Shown piece by piece: positions 17,475-25,703 of a stretch of 63,745 bases of DNA. The position numbers were made by a program, and so were the translations under genes. Source of the stretch: Planctomycetota bacterium (GTDB lineage Bacteria > Planctomycetota > UBA1135 > GCA-002686595); the NCBI GenBank assembly GCA_002720975.1, contig PBIX01000075.1:1-63745 (forward strand). Direction: 5' to 3'. Under the pieces are notes generated by a model. It made no database searches. It worked only from the letters and a program-made list of their open reading frames with translations, and was not told the DNA's origin. The stretch's first letter is position 1. Each line of letters starts with the position of its first letter.

Positions 17475-18263
17475 ATGCAAGCCCCCCCTATCCGCACCAC
17501 GAATCTGTGCAAGACCTTCGACGACCCCAAGCGCGGAGCCGTACACGCTGTGTGCGACCTGAATCTCGAGTGCAAGGAGGGCGAGATCTTTGGCCTCCTT
17601 GGGCCCAACGGGGCGGGCAAGACGACGACACTGCGCATGCTCTCGACCATCCTGGCCCCCACCTCCGGCGAGGCTGAACTGGCGGGCATCCGGGTCAGCG
17701 ACGATCCTCTCGAAGTACGGCGGCGGTTGGGGTTCCTGTCGGGCAGCACAGGCCTGTACCCGCGCCTCACCGCACGCGAGATCCTGGAGTACTTCGGACG
17801 TCTGCACGGCATGGATGAGGCGCAGCTCCAGGCAAGGGTGGAGGACCTGCTCGACACCTTCTCCATCCGCGCCTTCGCCGATGGACGCTGTGAATCCCTG
17901 TCCACCGGTCAACGCCAACGGGTCTCGATAGCGCGGGCTGTCCTTCACGACCCGCCTGTCCTGATCCTGGACGAACCCACGACCGGCCTCGACATCCTGG
18001 CTGCCAGCGACATGATCCAGTTCATCCAGTCGCGCAAGGATGCGGGCACCTGCGTTCTGTTCTCGACCCACATCCTCTCGGAAGCCGAGCGCCTGTGCGA
18101 TCGCATCGGCGTGATCGACGAGGGTCGCCTGCTCGCCGTGGGCAGCCTGGAAGAGCTGCGCGCACAGACGGGCAAGGAGTGGCTGGAGGACGTCTTCCGT
18201 GCCCTTGTGGAAGAGGTGGACACCGAAGCCCCCGCGGCCACCCCCCCTGCGAACGAGGAATGA
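17475..18263 (+). CDS. NatA-type ABC transporter ATP-binding protein
   Basis: A 262-residue ABC ATPase. The Walker A motif is GPNGAGKT near residues 43-50. The signature is LSTGQRQRVSIAR rather than LSGGQ, and Walker B is VLILDEPTTGLD. The H-loop lies in STHILSEAERLCD. The ATG at 17475 comes 5 bases after the permease stop; a TTG 9 bases earlier overlaps that stop. The gene sits between the two permease genes and overlaps the next by ATGA, so it almost certainly powers both. Confidence 0.92.
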   Translation: MQAPPIRTTNLCKTFDDPKRGAVHAVCDLNLECKEGEIFGLLGPNGAGKTTTLRMLSTILAPTSGEAELAGIRVSDDPLEVRRRLGFLSGSTGLYPRLTAREILEYFGRLHGMDEAQLQARVEDLLDTFSIRAFADGRCESLSTGQRQRVSIARAVLHDPPVLILDEPTTGLDILAASDMIQFIQSRKDAGTCVLFSTHILSEAERLCDRIGVIDEGRLLAVGSLEELRAQTGKEWLEDVFRALVEEVDTEAPAATPPANEE

Positions 18264-20317
18264 GTTCCAACTCAACATCCTCCCAGGGCCAGCAGACCGT
18301 AACCCTGTGGCGTTGCGAGATGCGCCAACTACTGCGGGATAGGCGCGCCCTGTTCGCGGGGGTGCTGCTACCCGCCCTCTTGTATCCGCTGCTGTTCTGG
18401 AGCCAGGGAAAGCTCGAGAATGTTGCGGAGGGGATCATGGCTGAGCGCGAACTCACCGTGATCCTGGCTCTCGACGACTTGGATGCGAGCCTGAGTACTG
18501 AATTGCGCGCGGGCCTTGAGGCCAGCGGCGAGGTAACCATGGAGAACCTCGCGACGGATCGGGACGCGAACTCCCTTTGGGACACGAAGGACTCCGCCCC
18601 GATCACGGGTGATTCACAGGTCGACCCCGTGACCCTCGCGCGCCTCGATCTGCTGGGTGAAGCCCACGCCCTGCTCGCGGGCCGGCGCTCCCCTCTCAAG
18701 GCGGATCGCCATGAGTTCCGCGTCTTCTTCAACGTCCAGAGCGACGAGTCTCGCGAGGCCATGGACCGCAGTCGTGCCGTGGTAAGGGAACTGGCAGGCC
18801 AATGGCGCAGGAGCCGCTTGGATGCCTTGCCGGGAGGCGACCCCGGCGCCCACCTGAGCTTTGAGTCCGTCGATGTGGCCAGCGCCGAGGACAAGAGCGG
18901 CGCAGGTCTGGGCCAAACGCTGCCCTTGTTCTCACTGCTCATGATTCTCACCGGCGGTGCGTTCGCCGCCCTGGGGGCTTTTGCGGGAGAGCGCGAAGGC
19001 AAGACCCTGGAGACCCTCCTGGTACAGCCGGTGCCCGCCCGGGTGGTGGCGCTCGGCAAGTACGGCGCCGTCTTGTGCGCCGGGCTCGCCACGCTCCTCA
19101 TCAACCTGATCAGCCTGGGAATTTGTGCCTCGCGCGGGCTTGTGGAGATGCCCGGCCTCTCCGGGGGCTCCGCTGGCCTGCCCCCCTCGCGCCTGCTGGC
19201 GGGTCTGCTGTTCCTGCCGGCCTGCACCCTGGTCGCGGCCCTGCTCTCCCTGTTCTGCGGTCGTGCGCGCACCTACCGGGAGGGACAGTTCACCCTCTTC
19301 CCGGTCATGCTGATCTCCATCGTGCCTTCGCTGGTGGTCATGCGGCCCGATCTGGAGGCCTCGTTGCTCCTGTGCATTGTCCCCTTCGCGGGTCCGGCGC
19401 TGATCCTGCGCGATGGGCTTGCCGGGCAGTTCGCCATCCTGCCCACCCTTCTCATGTTTGCCAGCCACGGCCTGTGGACCTGGCTCGTGCTCGAGCGCCT
19501 GAAGAACCTGCTCGACTCCGAACGGACCCTGTCGAGCACGGACCTGACGGCCGAGGCCGGACAACGCGGCCTCTCGGCTGGCCACGGCAAGACCTGGGCC
19601 TTCGTGGGAGTGCTGAGCCTGTACCTGATCGGCTCTCGCCTCCAGCAGTGGGACCTGGCCTGGGGATTGGCATTGACCCTCTGGTGCCTGCTCCCCTTCC
19701 TCACAGCACTTGCCCTGAAGACGCGCCCCACACCCACGCGGCCGGTGGCGGTCAAACGGTTCTTGTCCCTATCCCTGCCGAGCGGAGCGCACGCCCTGGG
19801 TGCCGTGCTCCTGATCCCCGCCTTGGCGAAGCTGATGGTCGAGGTCTACCTCCCATTCCAAAGCCGGATCCTGCCTATACCCCAGTCGGTACTGGAGAAT
19901 GAAACCCTCGGCCTGGCGCTTACGCACCTTTCCACGCCCACGCTGGTCTTCCTCATGGCCATCTCCCCGGCCATCTGCGAGGAGCTCTTCTTCCGCGGCG
20001 CCATCCTCGGGAGCCTACGCCGCGGGCTGACTCCGATGCGCGCGCTCCTCTGGCAGGCCCTGTTCTTCGGCGCAGCCCACGCCAGCCTCTACCGCATCCT
20101 CCCCACCGCCGGCCTGGGTCTTCTACTGGGCGCGTTGACCCTGCGCTCGGCTAGCCTCCTGCCCGCCGTTCTGGTCCACGCCGGCTACAACGCGGTAGTC
20201 GTGCTGACGGGATTGGAACGCCTCTCCACAGACGGGACCTGGCTCTCGACCTGGGGGCCCTGGCTCGCACTTCCCGGCCTGGTGCTCCTGGCACTTCCGG
20301 CCAGAAAGAAGGACTAG
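18260..20317 (+). CDS. ABC-2 permease fused to CPBP intramembrane metalloprotease
   Basis: A 685-residue fusion. Residues about 1-430 form a NatB-like permease: a first helix at LFAGVLLPALLYPLLFW, an extracytoplasmic loop, the GEREGKTLETLLVQPV coupling segment, then several helices. Residues about 500-685 form a CPBP (Abi/CAAX-protease-like) domain. Its metal/catalytic motif is Glu574-Glu575 in CEELFFRG, with FFGAAHAS and LVHAGYNA supplying the later histidines and asparagine. CPBP proteins are glutamic-type intramembrane proteases used in prenyl-protein processing or bacteriocin self-protection. The start overlaps the ATPase stop. The stop shares a CTAG with the convergent gene. A plausible role is coupled processing and export of a peptide, which is inference. 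Confidence 0.87.
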   Translation: MSSNSTSSQGQQTVTLWRCEMRQLLRDRRALFAGVLLPALLYPLLFWSQGKLENVAEGIMAERELTVILALDDLDASLSTELRAGLEASGEVTMENLATDRDANSLWDTKDSAPITGDSQVDPVTLARLDLLGEAHALLAGRRSPLKADRHEFRVFFNVQSDESREAMDRSRAVVRELAGQWRRSRLDALPGGDPGAHLSFESVDVASAEDKSGAGLGQTLPLFSLLMILTGGAFAALGAFAGEREGKTLETLLVQPVPARVVALGKYGAVLCAGLATLLINLISLGICASRGLVEMPGLSGGSAGLPPSRLLAGLLFLPACTLVAALLSLFCGRARTYREGQFTLFPVMLISIVPSLVVMRPDLEASLLLCIVPFAGPALILRDGLAGQFAILPTLLMFASHGLWTWLVLERLKNLLDSERTLSSTDLTAEAGQRGLSAGHGKTWAFVGVLSLYLIGSRLQQWDLAWGLALTLWCLLPFLTALALKTRPTPTRPVAVKRFLSLSLPSGAHALGAVLLIPALAKLMVEVYLPFQSRILPIPQSVLENETLGLALTHLSTPTLVFLMAISPAICEELFFRGAILGSLRRGLTPMRALLWQALFFGAAHASLYRILPTAGLGLLLGALTLRSASLLPAVLVHAGYNAVVVLTGLERLSTDGTWLSTWGPWLALPGLVLLALPARKKD

Positions 20318-22437
20318 TCCGCGAGGATGATCTCCACCAGGGCGGGAGCGTTCGCTTCCGCGTCCTGGTAGGCACCCAGCGCCCCGCGCTCCGTGGCCAC
20401 AAGCCGCAGGAAGCCGTCGCCGCGGTTTCCGGCCACTTCGGCCAACTCCAGCGTGGTGCCCAAGCTGCCGCCCGGGTGCACACGCCTGGCACACCAGCGG
20501 CCACGGCCCTCGGGGCCTTCCAGCCAGGTCACCAGGAGTGAGCCGTCGGGCATGGGACAGGTGTCCACTCGTCCCAGGGGATGCCCTCCATCCAGCCGCA
20601 CGGGTTCGGCGAACTGCAGGGAGCCATCGGAATCAACGGGACTTGAAGAGACCAGAACGCGGGACTCTCCCCCACCGGCGCTGAACCATGCCACGCTCGC
20701 GCGTCCGCCCAGGGAGGTCACCGAGGGTCCGTTCACCGGGCAGCCGGGAATGTGCCAGCCATCCTCATGCAAGGACTTCGGCTCACTGAACGAGCCCGCC
20801 TTCCGCGGGTCACCGATACACCAGGAGATGTCGCGGATCTCCTCTTCACTGCGGTCGCGCCAGACCACCAGCACGCGCCCGTCGTCCAGCTGTGCTACGT
20901 CCGTCTGACAGCATTCACAGACCCGGTCGTCCAGACAGAGCTCAGGTCCCAGCTCGCCGTCCAGGGACAACGAGCGGGCGAAGAGGCCCATGGCCCCCGT
21001 GGGATCCAGGTCGCCCTCTTCATCGAGGGTGTAGCGCGCGTCGAGCCACACACCGAACACCTGTCCCCCATCCAGGGGTGTGAGGGTCACGAAGCCGTGC
21101 TCAACGGGACTCGTATCACTATGCAACCAGGTGCTGCCGCCTTCCCAACCCAGGCGCACGCCATAGGAGTAGGTGCCCGTCCCAAGCATCTGCAGCCAGG
21201 CCGCCACACGACCATCGGCCCCAATTGCCAGAGCCGGGAAGTCAGCCCAGTTCACAAACCAGCTCTCTCCCGTGGCCAAGGAGTCCGGCTCACTCCACTC
21301 GCCATCGGCGAATACCGAACGCAGGAGCTGGTCTGTGCCCTTGGATGCTTGCGTCCAGATCAGGTGCACATCCCCCGACGCGTCACTCACGAGGCGCGGC
21401 CAGCGCCCCTCGTGCCCAGGGCCCTCAAGAGTCCGCACCTGCAGGTCTGCTGAAGCCGGCACCTGGAGAGTGATCTCCACAGGAGCGGAGGGATCCTGGC
21501 CGGGTTCCAACACGACCCCCGCCACTCCGGCCAGGCCCAAGACCGTCCCGAAGATCATGCGCATGCCAAATCGCTCTCCGAAGAAGTAGCCCAGGGGCAG
21601 GGTGAACAGAGGAGTCGTAGCGAACAGTAGGGCCGCGACCCCGCCGGGAAGATCCCGCAGTGCAAGGTTGTACGGGATCTGGTTCAGGAGCGATGCGCAC
21701 AGACTGGGAATCAACAGGAGCCGCAACACGGGCAGGCAGTGAAGCCCCGCGGTCAGGTGCGCCACCTCCCGGCGCGGACTCGTCCTCGGACGGGCGACAC
21801 CCATAGCTGCAGCCAGAACAAGCGCACCCAGCAGTCCACCGATCACCCGCACTCCGCCACCGGTGATCACATCCACACCCGCGAGAGCATCGTGACCCAG
21901 GACCACCGCCCCGGCCCAGATGGTGGCCGAGGTGACGCAGACCGCCACACCGAGCCAAGGGCGGCGCCCCGGCTCCGAGTTCGAAGAGCTGTCGGTGACC
22001 ACGATGGCGACGCCCAACAGAACGACGACCATGCTCCCGAGGGTGCGGGGCTGCAGCGACTCCCCCAACCAGACCCAGGACAGGAGCACGCTGATAGGCA
22101 CACTCAGAAGGCCGACCATGGCCGCCGTCTGCACACCGCACCACCTGAAGGAGGAGAAGAAGAGGACGTCCCCCAATGCGAAGCCCAGCGCACCACTGAT
22201 CAGGAGGGCGTGCAGTACCTCATCGGAGGGCAGACCGCCGCCGCCCAGCAGCCACAGGAGGCCGAAGCCCACCAGGTTGAAGGCGTTGCGCAGAAAATTG
22301 GCCGACGCCGGACCGGGTTCTTGGCCATGCACGCGGGTCGCCGGACCTGCGGTCCGAAAGGCACGGTCCATGAGCAGCGCGGACAGACCCCAGGTGAGGG
22401 CTGCAACCAGAGCCGCACCGATGGCCAGAGCAGGCAT
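20314..22437 (-). CDS. EamA/DMT-type permease fused to sialidase-like beta-propeller
   Basis: A 707-residue protein with two unrelated halves in one uninterrupted frame. Residues 1 to about 311 contain ten hydrophobic helices in two repeats, typical of the EamA (drug/metabolite transporter) family, ending near LGLAGVAGVVLEP. After a short linker, residues about 330-707 form a repeat-rich propeller resembling exo-sialidase-type proteins, with blades such as WPRLVSDASGDVHLIWTQ and a cysteine motif VCECCQTD. EamA proteins normally end in the cytosol, while these propellers are normally exported, so the topology is puzzling. ATG 22437 is preferred over a TTG 24 bases upstream. The stop shares CTAG with the opposite gene. 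Confidence 0.75.
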   Translation of the reverse strand: MPALAIGAALVAALTWGLSALLMDRAFRTAGPATRVHGQEPGPASANFLRNAFNLVGFGLLWLLGGGGLPSDEVLHALLISGALGFALGDVLFFSSFRWCGVQTAAMVGLLSVPISVLLSWVWLGESLQPRTLGSMVVVLLGVAIVVTDSSSNSEPGRRPWLGVAVCVTSATIWAGAVVLGHDALAGVDVITGGGVRVIGGLLGALVLAAAMGVARPRTSPRREVAHLTAGLHCLPVLRLLLIPSLCASLLNQIPYNLALRDLPGGVAALLFATTPLFTLPLGYFFGERFGMRMIFGTVLGLAGVAGVVLEPGQDPSAPVEITLQVPASADLQVRTLEGPGHEGRWPRLVSDASGDVHLIWTQASKGTDQLLRSVFADGEWSEPDSLATGESWFVNWADFPALAIGADGRVAAWLQMLGTGTYSYGVRLGWEGGSTWLHSDTSPVEHGFVTLTPLDGGQVFGVWLDARYTLDEEGDLDPTGAMGLFARSLSLDGELGPELCLDDRVCECCQTDVAQLDDGRVLVVWRDRSEEEIRDISWCIGDPRKAGSFSEPKSLHEDGWHIPGCPVNGPSVTSLGGRASVAWFSAGGGESRVLVSSSPVDSDGSLQFAEPVRLDGGHPLGRVDTCPMPDGSLLVTWLEGPEGRGRWCARRVHPGGSLGTTLELAEVAGNRGDGFLRLVATERGALGAYQDAEANAPALVEIILAD

Positions 22438-22509
22438 GTTGAGCAATCCGCATCCCCGCAAACGCCGGGGACGATTCAGGAACCCGTCAGGCGGGCTCCC
22501 GACGCGCGA

Positions 22510-22626
22510 CTAGCCCTTCTTTTGGGCGCGCACCTTGGCCGTGTGCTTTCCAGCACCCATACCTAACTTGCGCACACGCTTGCGGCCGCGGGTGGGTCCG
22601 CCGGCTTTGAACTGGGATTTGGCCAT
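22510..22626 (-). CDS. Small highly basic protein (38 residues)
   Basis: ATG 22626 to TAG 22510 encodes MAKSQFKAGGPTRGRKRVRK followed by LGMGAGKHTAKVRAQKKG. About a third of the residues are Lys or Arg, and the rest are mostly Gly and small residues. There is no hydrophobic segment. The composition is that of small ribosome- or nucleic-acid-binding proteins, and I do not recognise a named family. The gene lies alone between the permease-propeller gene and the divergent ApaH-type gene. No Shine-Dalgarno sequence is visible. The regular basic pattern with an in-frame ATG and stop argues for a real gene. Confidence 0.55.
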   Translation of the reverse strand: MAKSQFKAGGPTRGRKRVRKLGMGAGKHTAKVRAQKKG

Positions 22627-22767
22627 GAAATGAGGGGGTCGCTGGCACAGGGGGGGGATCCCCAGGGGCCATTGGAGGCGAAGGTTGTACCCCTGATGGA
22701 CACCCCGGGCAAGGGCTCCCCCCGGGGATCCCCTTGTCTGGGGGCTCTGGTAGGGAATACTGGGCCC

Positions 22768-23544
22768 GTGACCCCTTCCGAGAGTACCCAGGCCAAGGAC
22801 CCCGAGCGCCGCATCTTCATCGGCGATATCCAGGGCTGCCGCGAGGAACTTGAGCGCCTGCTCGAGACCCTGAACATCGACACGGCCCGGGATGCCGTCC
22901 ACCCGGTGGGCGACCTGATCAATCGCGGGCCCGACTCGGCCGGGGTCTTGCGGATCCTGCGCGAGCTGGGAGCGGGAGGCGTTCTGGGCAACCACGACAT
23001 GCACGCCCTGCGTGTGCGGGCGGGCACGCGCCGTTCCGGGAAGCGGGACACCCTGGAGGATCTCTTCGGCGCAGAGGACGGCGCGCATCTCTTGGACTGG
23101 TTGGCCGCTCGGCCGTTCGTGCGTGTCTGGCCGGATCTGGTCTGCGTCCACGCCGGCATCCACCCGGACTGGAACGACCCGCTCGCGGTACTACAGGACC
23201 TCGACCCCCTGACCTCCCACCCCCACACCGACTTCGCCACCCGGGTGCGAACCTGCGACGCCGACGGGGCACGACCGGACGAGGACTGGCCGCCTCCCGG
23301 CCCACCCTTCAGGCCCTGGTATTCGTACTGGCAGGAGCGCGAGGAGGAGACGCGCACGGTGGTGTATGGCCACTGGGCCAGCGCGGGTCTCGTGCGGAAG
23401 CCACGCGTGCGCGGCCTCGACACGGGCTGCGTCTGGGGCAAGCGCCTGACGGCCTGGATCGCCGAAGAGGATCGCTGTGTGCATGTGGACGCGGCGCGCG
23501 TGTACTCAGTCTCCTCGCTTCCTCCCTCCGATGAAGCGAACTGA
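22768..23544 (+). CDS. apaH: ApaH-type symmetrical dinucleoside tetraphosphatase / metallophosphoesterase
   Basis: A 258-residue calcineurin-like phosphoesterase of the ApaH group, which hydrolyses Ap4A and related alarmones or the NpnN caps on RNA. Metal-binding motifs are GDIQG (19-23), GDLINRGPDS (48-57) and GNHD (74-77), followed by the VHAGIHP and VYGHWA histidines. LDTGCVWGKRLTA is characteristic of ApaH. The start is a GTG at 22768. Earlier in-frame codons lie in a G/C-homopolymer-rich stretch. It is followed 9 bases later by a DUF4003-like gene on the same strand. Confidence 0.85.
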   Translation: MTPSESTQAKDPERRIFIGDIQGCREELERLLETLNIDTARDAVHPVGDLINRGPDSAGVLRILRELGAGGVLGNHDMHALRVRAGTRRSGKRDTLEDLFGAEDGAHLLDWLAARPFVRVWPDLVCVHAGIHPDWNDPLAVLQDLDPLTSHPHTDFATRVRTCDADGARPDEDWPPPGPPFRPWYSYWQEREEETRTVVYGHWASAGLVRKPRVRGLDTGCVWGKRLTAWIAEEDRCVHVDAARVYSVSSLPPSDEAN

Positions 23545-23553
23545 TCGGTCCCC

Positions 23554-24564
23554 ATGCAGCCCACTCCCTTCATCCCCGAAGATCCCCTCGAACGCTTCGC
23601 GCAGATCGAGTCCTTTGCAGTTCCACCGCGCAAGTGGTGGCGGGACGGAATGATCCAGCGCCTCTCGTGCATGGGGCTGGTCACGGCCCGTGGTGAGCCT
23701 GAGGAAATCGCCAGCCGATTCGAACACACCGCGGACGAACTGAAGCGCAGCGCGGGCTGGTTCGGCGCCCTCAACAGCTCTGTGCGCTTCGCCGTGGCGG
23801 CCACCCTCGTCCGGCGTGAGCAGTCCGCGGGCAGCTTCGCCGTGGAGCTGGACCGGGTACAGCGGATGATGCGCGAAGAGCGCCTGCCGCGCGGGGGCAT
23901 GCGCGAGGTGGTAGCCATCCTGCTCCTGAGCGGTGCCCAACAGGACAAGGAAACGCCGCGCTCCAGCGTGGAGCACCTGGGTGGGTTCTTCAGGGCCATG
24001 AAGTCGCGCAAGCGGATGCTGACGGGAGTCGACGACTACCCGGCCTGTGTTCTCCTGTGCCGCACGGACGTCGAAGCTGAGGCGATTCTTGACCGGGTCG
24101 ATGGTCTCTACGATGGCCTGCGCAAGGCGGGGTTCTGGCGCGGAAACGCACTGCAGACCGCCTCGCACTTCCTGTATTTCTGTCCCCTTGAGGACGAACT
24201 GGCAGCGGCTCGCTTCGCGGACCTCTTCGGCGAATTCAAGCGGGCGGGCCTGCGCATGAATCAGCGCGACTACGCCTTGGTGGCGACCCTGGCCTTCCTC
24301 GACGAGACGCCCGAGCGGATTGTGGAGTGCGTTCTGGACCACCGCCGGGAGCTGCTGGCCCATACCGGAGCCCGGGGCAAGGAAGAGGGGTTCCGGCTGG
24401 CGGTGATGACGGCCTTTCAGGAGCTGGCCGCCCACGGGGAGCAGAGTACCTGGGCCGCAGACACGTCGCGCCTCCTGGGTGTAGTGGATCTGATCGCCGC
24501 CCAGCAGGCCGCCGCGGTCATCGCCGCCACGTCAGCGAGTGCAGGCGCAGCCGCCAGCAGCTAG
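23554..24564 (+). CDS. DUF4003-like protein
   Basis: A 336-residue soluble helical protein, beginning MQPTPFIPEDPLERFAQIES. The segments VRFAVAATLVRREQ, RAMKSRKRMLTGVDDYPACVLL and MNQRDYALVATLAFLD resemble the DUF4003 family, whose function is unknown. No signal peptide or membrane helix is seen. The tail is alanine-rich. It lies 9 bases after the ApaH-type gene and may share its transcript. Its TAG stop is embedded in a CTAG shared with the convergent rlmL-like gene. The family call is moderate. Confidence 0.65.
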   Translation: MQPTPFIPEDPLERFAQIESFAVPPRKWWRDGMIQRLSCMGLVTARGEPEEIASRFEHTADELKRSAGWFGALNSSVRFAVAATLVRREQSAGSFAVELDRVQRMMREERLPRGGMREVVAILLLSGAQQDKETPRSSVEHLGGFFRAMKSRKRMLTGVDDYPACVLLCRTDVEAEAILDRVDGLYDGLRKAGFWRGNALQTASHFLYFCPLEDELAAARFADLFGEFKRAGLRMNQRDYALVATLAFLDETPERIVECVLDHRRELLAHTGARGKEEGFRLAVMTAFQELAAHGEQSTWAADTSRLLGVVDLIAAQQAAAVIAATSASAGAAASS

Positions 24565-25691
24565 ATACGACCGAGAATCAGCTCACAGGGGATCGATCCG
24601 TTCTGGAGTGTGCGGCGCTCGAAGTCGGGTAGCGCCAGACGACCGGCCAGATCGGGGTTGCCGCTGAGGAGCGCCAGGGAGAAACCCTCACAGCGCTCAC
24701 GCAGCAGGCGGCCGAAATCCCTGTAGAGGGGAATCAGCTTCTTGTCGTCCCCCAAGCGCTCCCCATAGGGAGGGTTGCAGACGATCCAGGCGTTCCATCC
24801 CGGACGGGGCGCGAACTCCAGCGCCTGGGCCACCTCGATCTCGCAGGTCTGGGCAAGCCCCGCGCTCTCCAGGTTTGCCTGGGCCTCCGCCACCCGTGCC
24901 CGGTCAGCGTCGAATCCCAGGAGACGCAACTTGCGCGGCAACGCGCCAGCGCTGGTGGCCGCGGCGTGCACCTCTGCATAAGCCTCGGCATCGTGACCGG
25001 GCCAGCCCTCAAACCCGAAGCGCTTGCGGAACACACCGGGCGCCATGTCTCCGGCAATGAGCGCGGCCTCCACGAGCAGGGTGCCGCTACCGCAGAAAGG
25101 ATCGATCAGGGGTGAGCGGCGATCCCACCCCGAAGCCAGAACCACGGCCGCTGCCAGGGTCTCCGCGAGGGGCGCGATCCCCTGGGCCCGGCGCCAGCCC
25201 CGCTTGTGCAGGGAGTCTCCCGAGCTGTCCAGGGAGAGGGTGGCGCGGTCCCGGTAGAGGTGCAGGTGCAGGCGCAGGTCCGGGTCTTCGCGTTGCACAT
25301 CGGGTCGCGTGCCATCCTCCGTACGCAGGCGGTCCACGACACCGTCCTTTACACGCTGGGCCACGTAACGCGAGTGGTCGAGGTTGGAGTCCTTGCACTG
25401 CGCGTCCACCCAGAGAGTTCCTCCGGGGGACAGGTGCTGGCTCCAATCCACGGCAAGCACGGCCTGATACAGGGCGTCCTCATCCGGAGCGTGGAAGCGC
25501 TCGAGGCGCAACAGCACGCGCACGGCGGTGCGCAGCCAGAGGTTGGCCTTCCAGCAATCCTCGAGCGTGCCCTCGAAGCGCACCCCCCCCACCTGCTGTT
25601 CGGGGCGGTTCAGGCCCAGAGCGCGGACCTCGGCGTAGAGCAGCGACTCGACGCCCGGGGCGCAGGTGGCGAAGAAGGTGTGACGGGTCAT
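24561..25691 (-). CDS. rlmL: 23S rRNA (guanine-N2)-methyltransferase, RlmL N-terminal type
   Basis: A 376-residue SAM-dependent RNA methyltransferase with an N-terminal THUMP region (about 1-160: FFATCAPGVESLLYAEVRAL) and a Rossmann-type catalytic domain. Motifs are IDPFCGSGTLLVEAAL for SAM binding and the catalytic NPPYGER. The architecture equals the first half of E. coli RlmL, which makes m2G2445; the second (RlmK) half is absent, as in many phyla. The HKRGWR segment is typical. It starts 12 bases after the DprE1-like gene on the same strand. Its stop shares CTAG with the convergent gene. Confidence 0.87.
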   Translation of the reverse strand: MTRHTFFATCAPGVESLLYAEVRALGLNRPEQQVGGVRFEGTLEDCWKANLWLRTAVRVLLRLERFHAPDEDALYQAVLAVDWSQHLSPGGTLWVDAQCKDSNLDHSRYVAQRVKDGVVDRLRTEDGTRPDVQREDPDLRLHLHLYRDRATLSLDSSGDSLHKRGWRRAQGIAPLAETLAAAVVLASGWDRRSPLIDPFCGSGTLLVEAALIAGDMAPGVFRKRFGFEGWPGHDAEAYAEVHAAATSAGALPRKLRLLGFDADRARVAEAQANLESAGLAQTCEIEVAQALEFAPRPGWNAWIVCNPPYGERLGDDKKLIPLYRDFGRLLRERCEGFSLALLSGNPDLAGRLALPDFERRTLQNGSIPCELILGRI

Positions 25692-25703
25692 GGCGCGCGA
25701 ATG

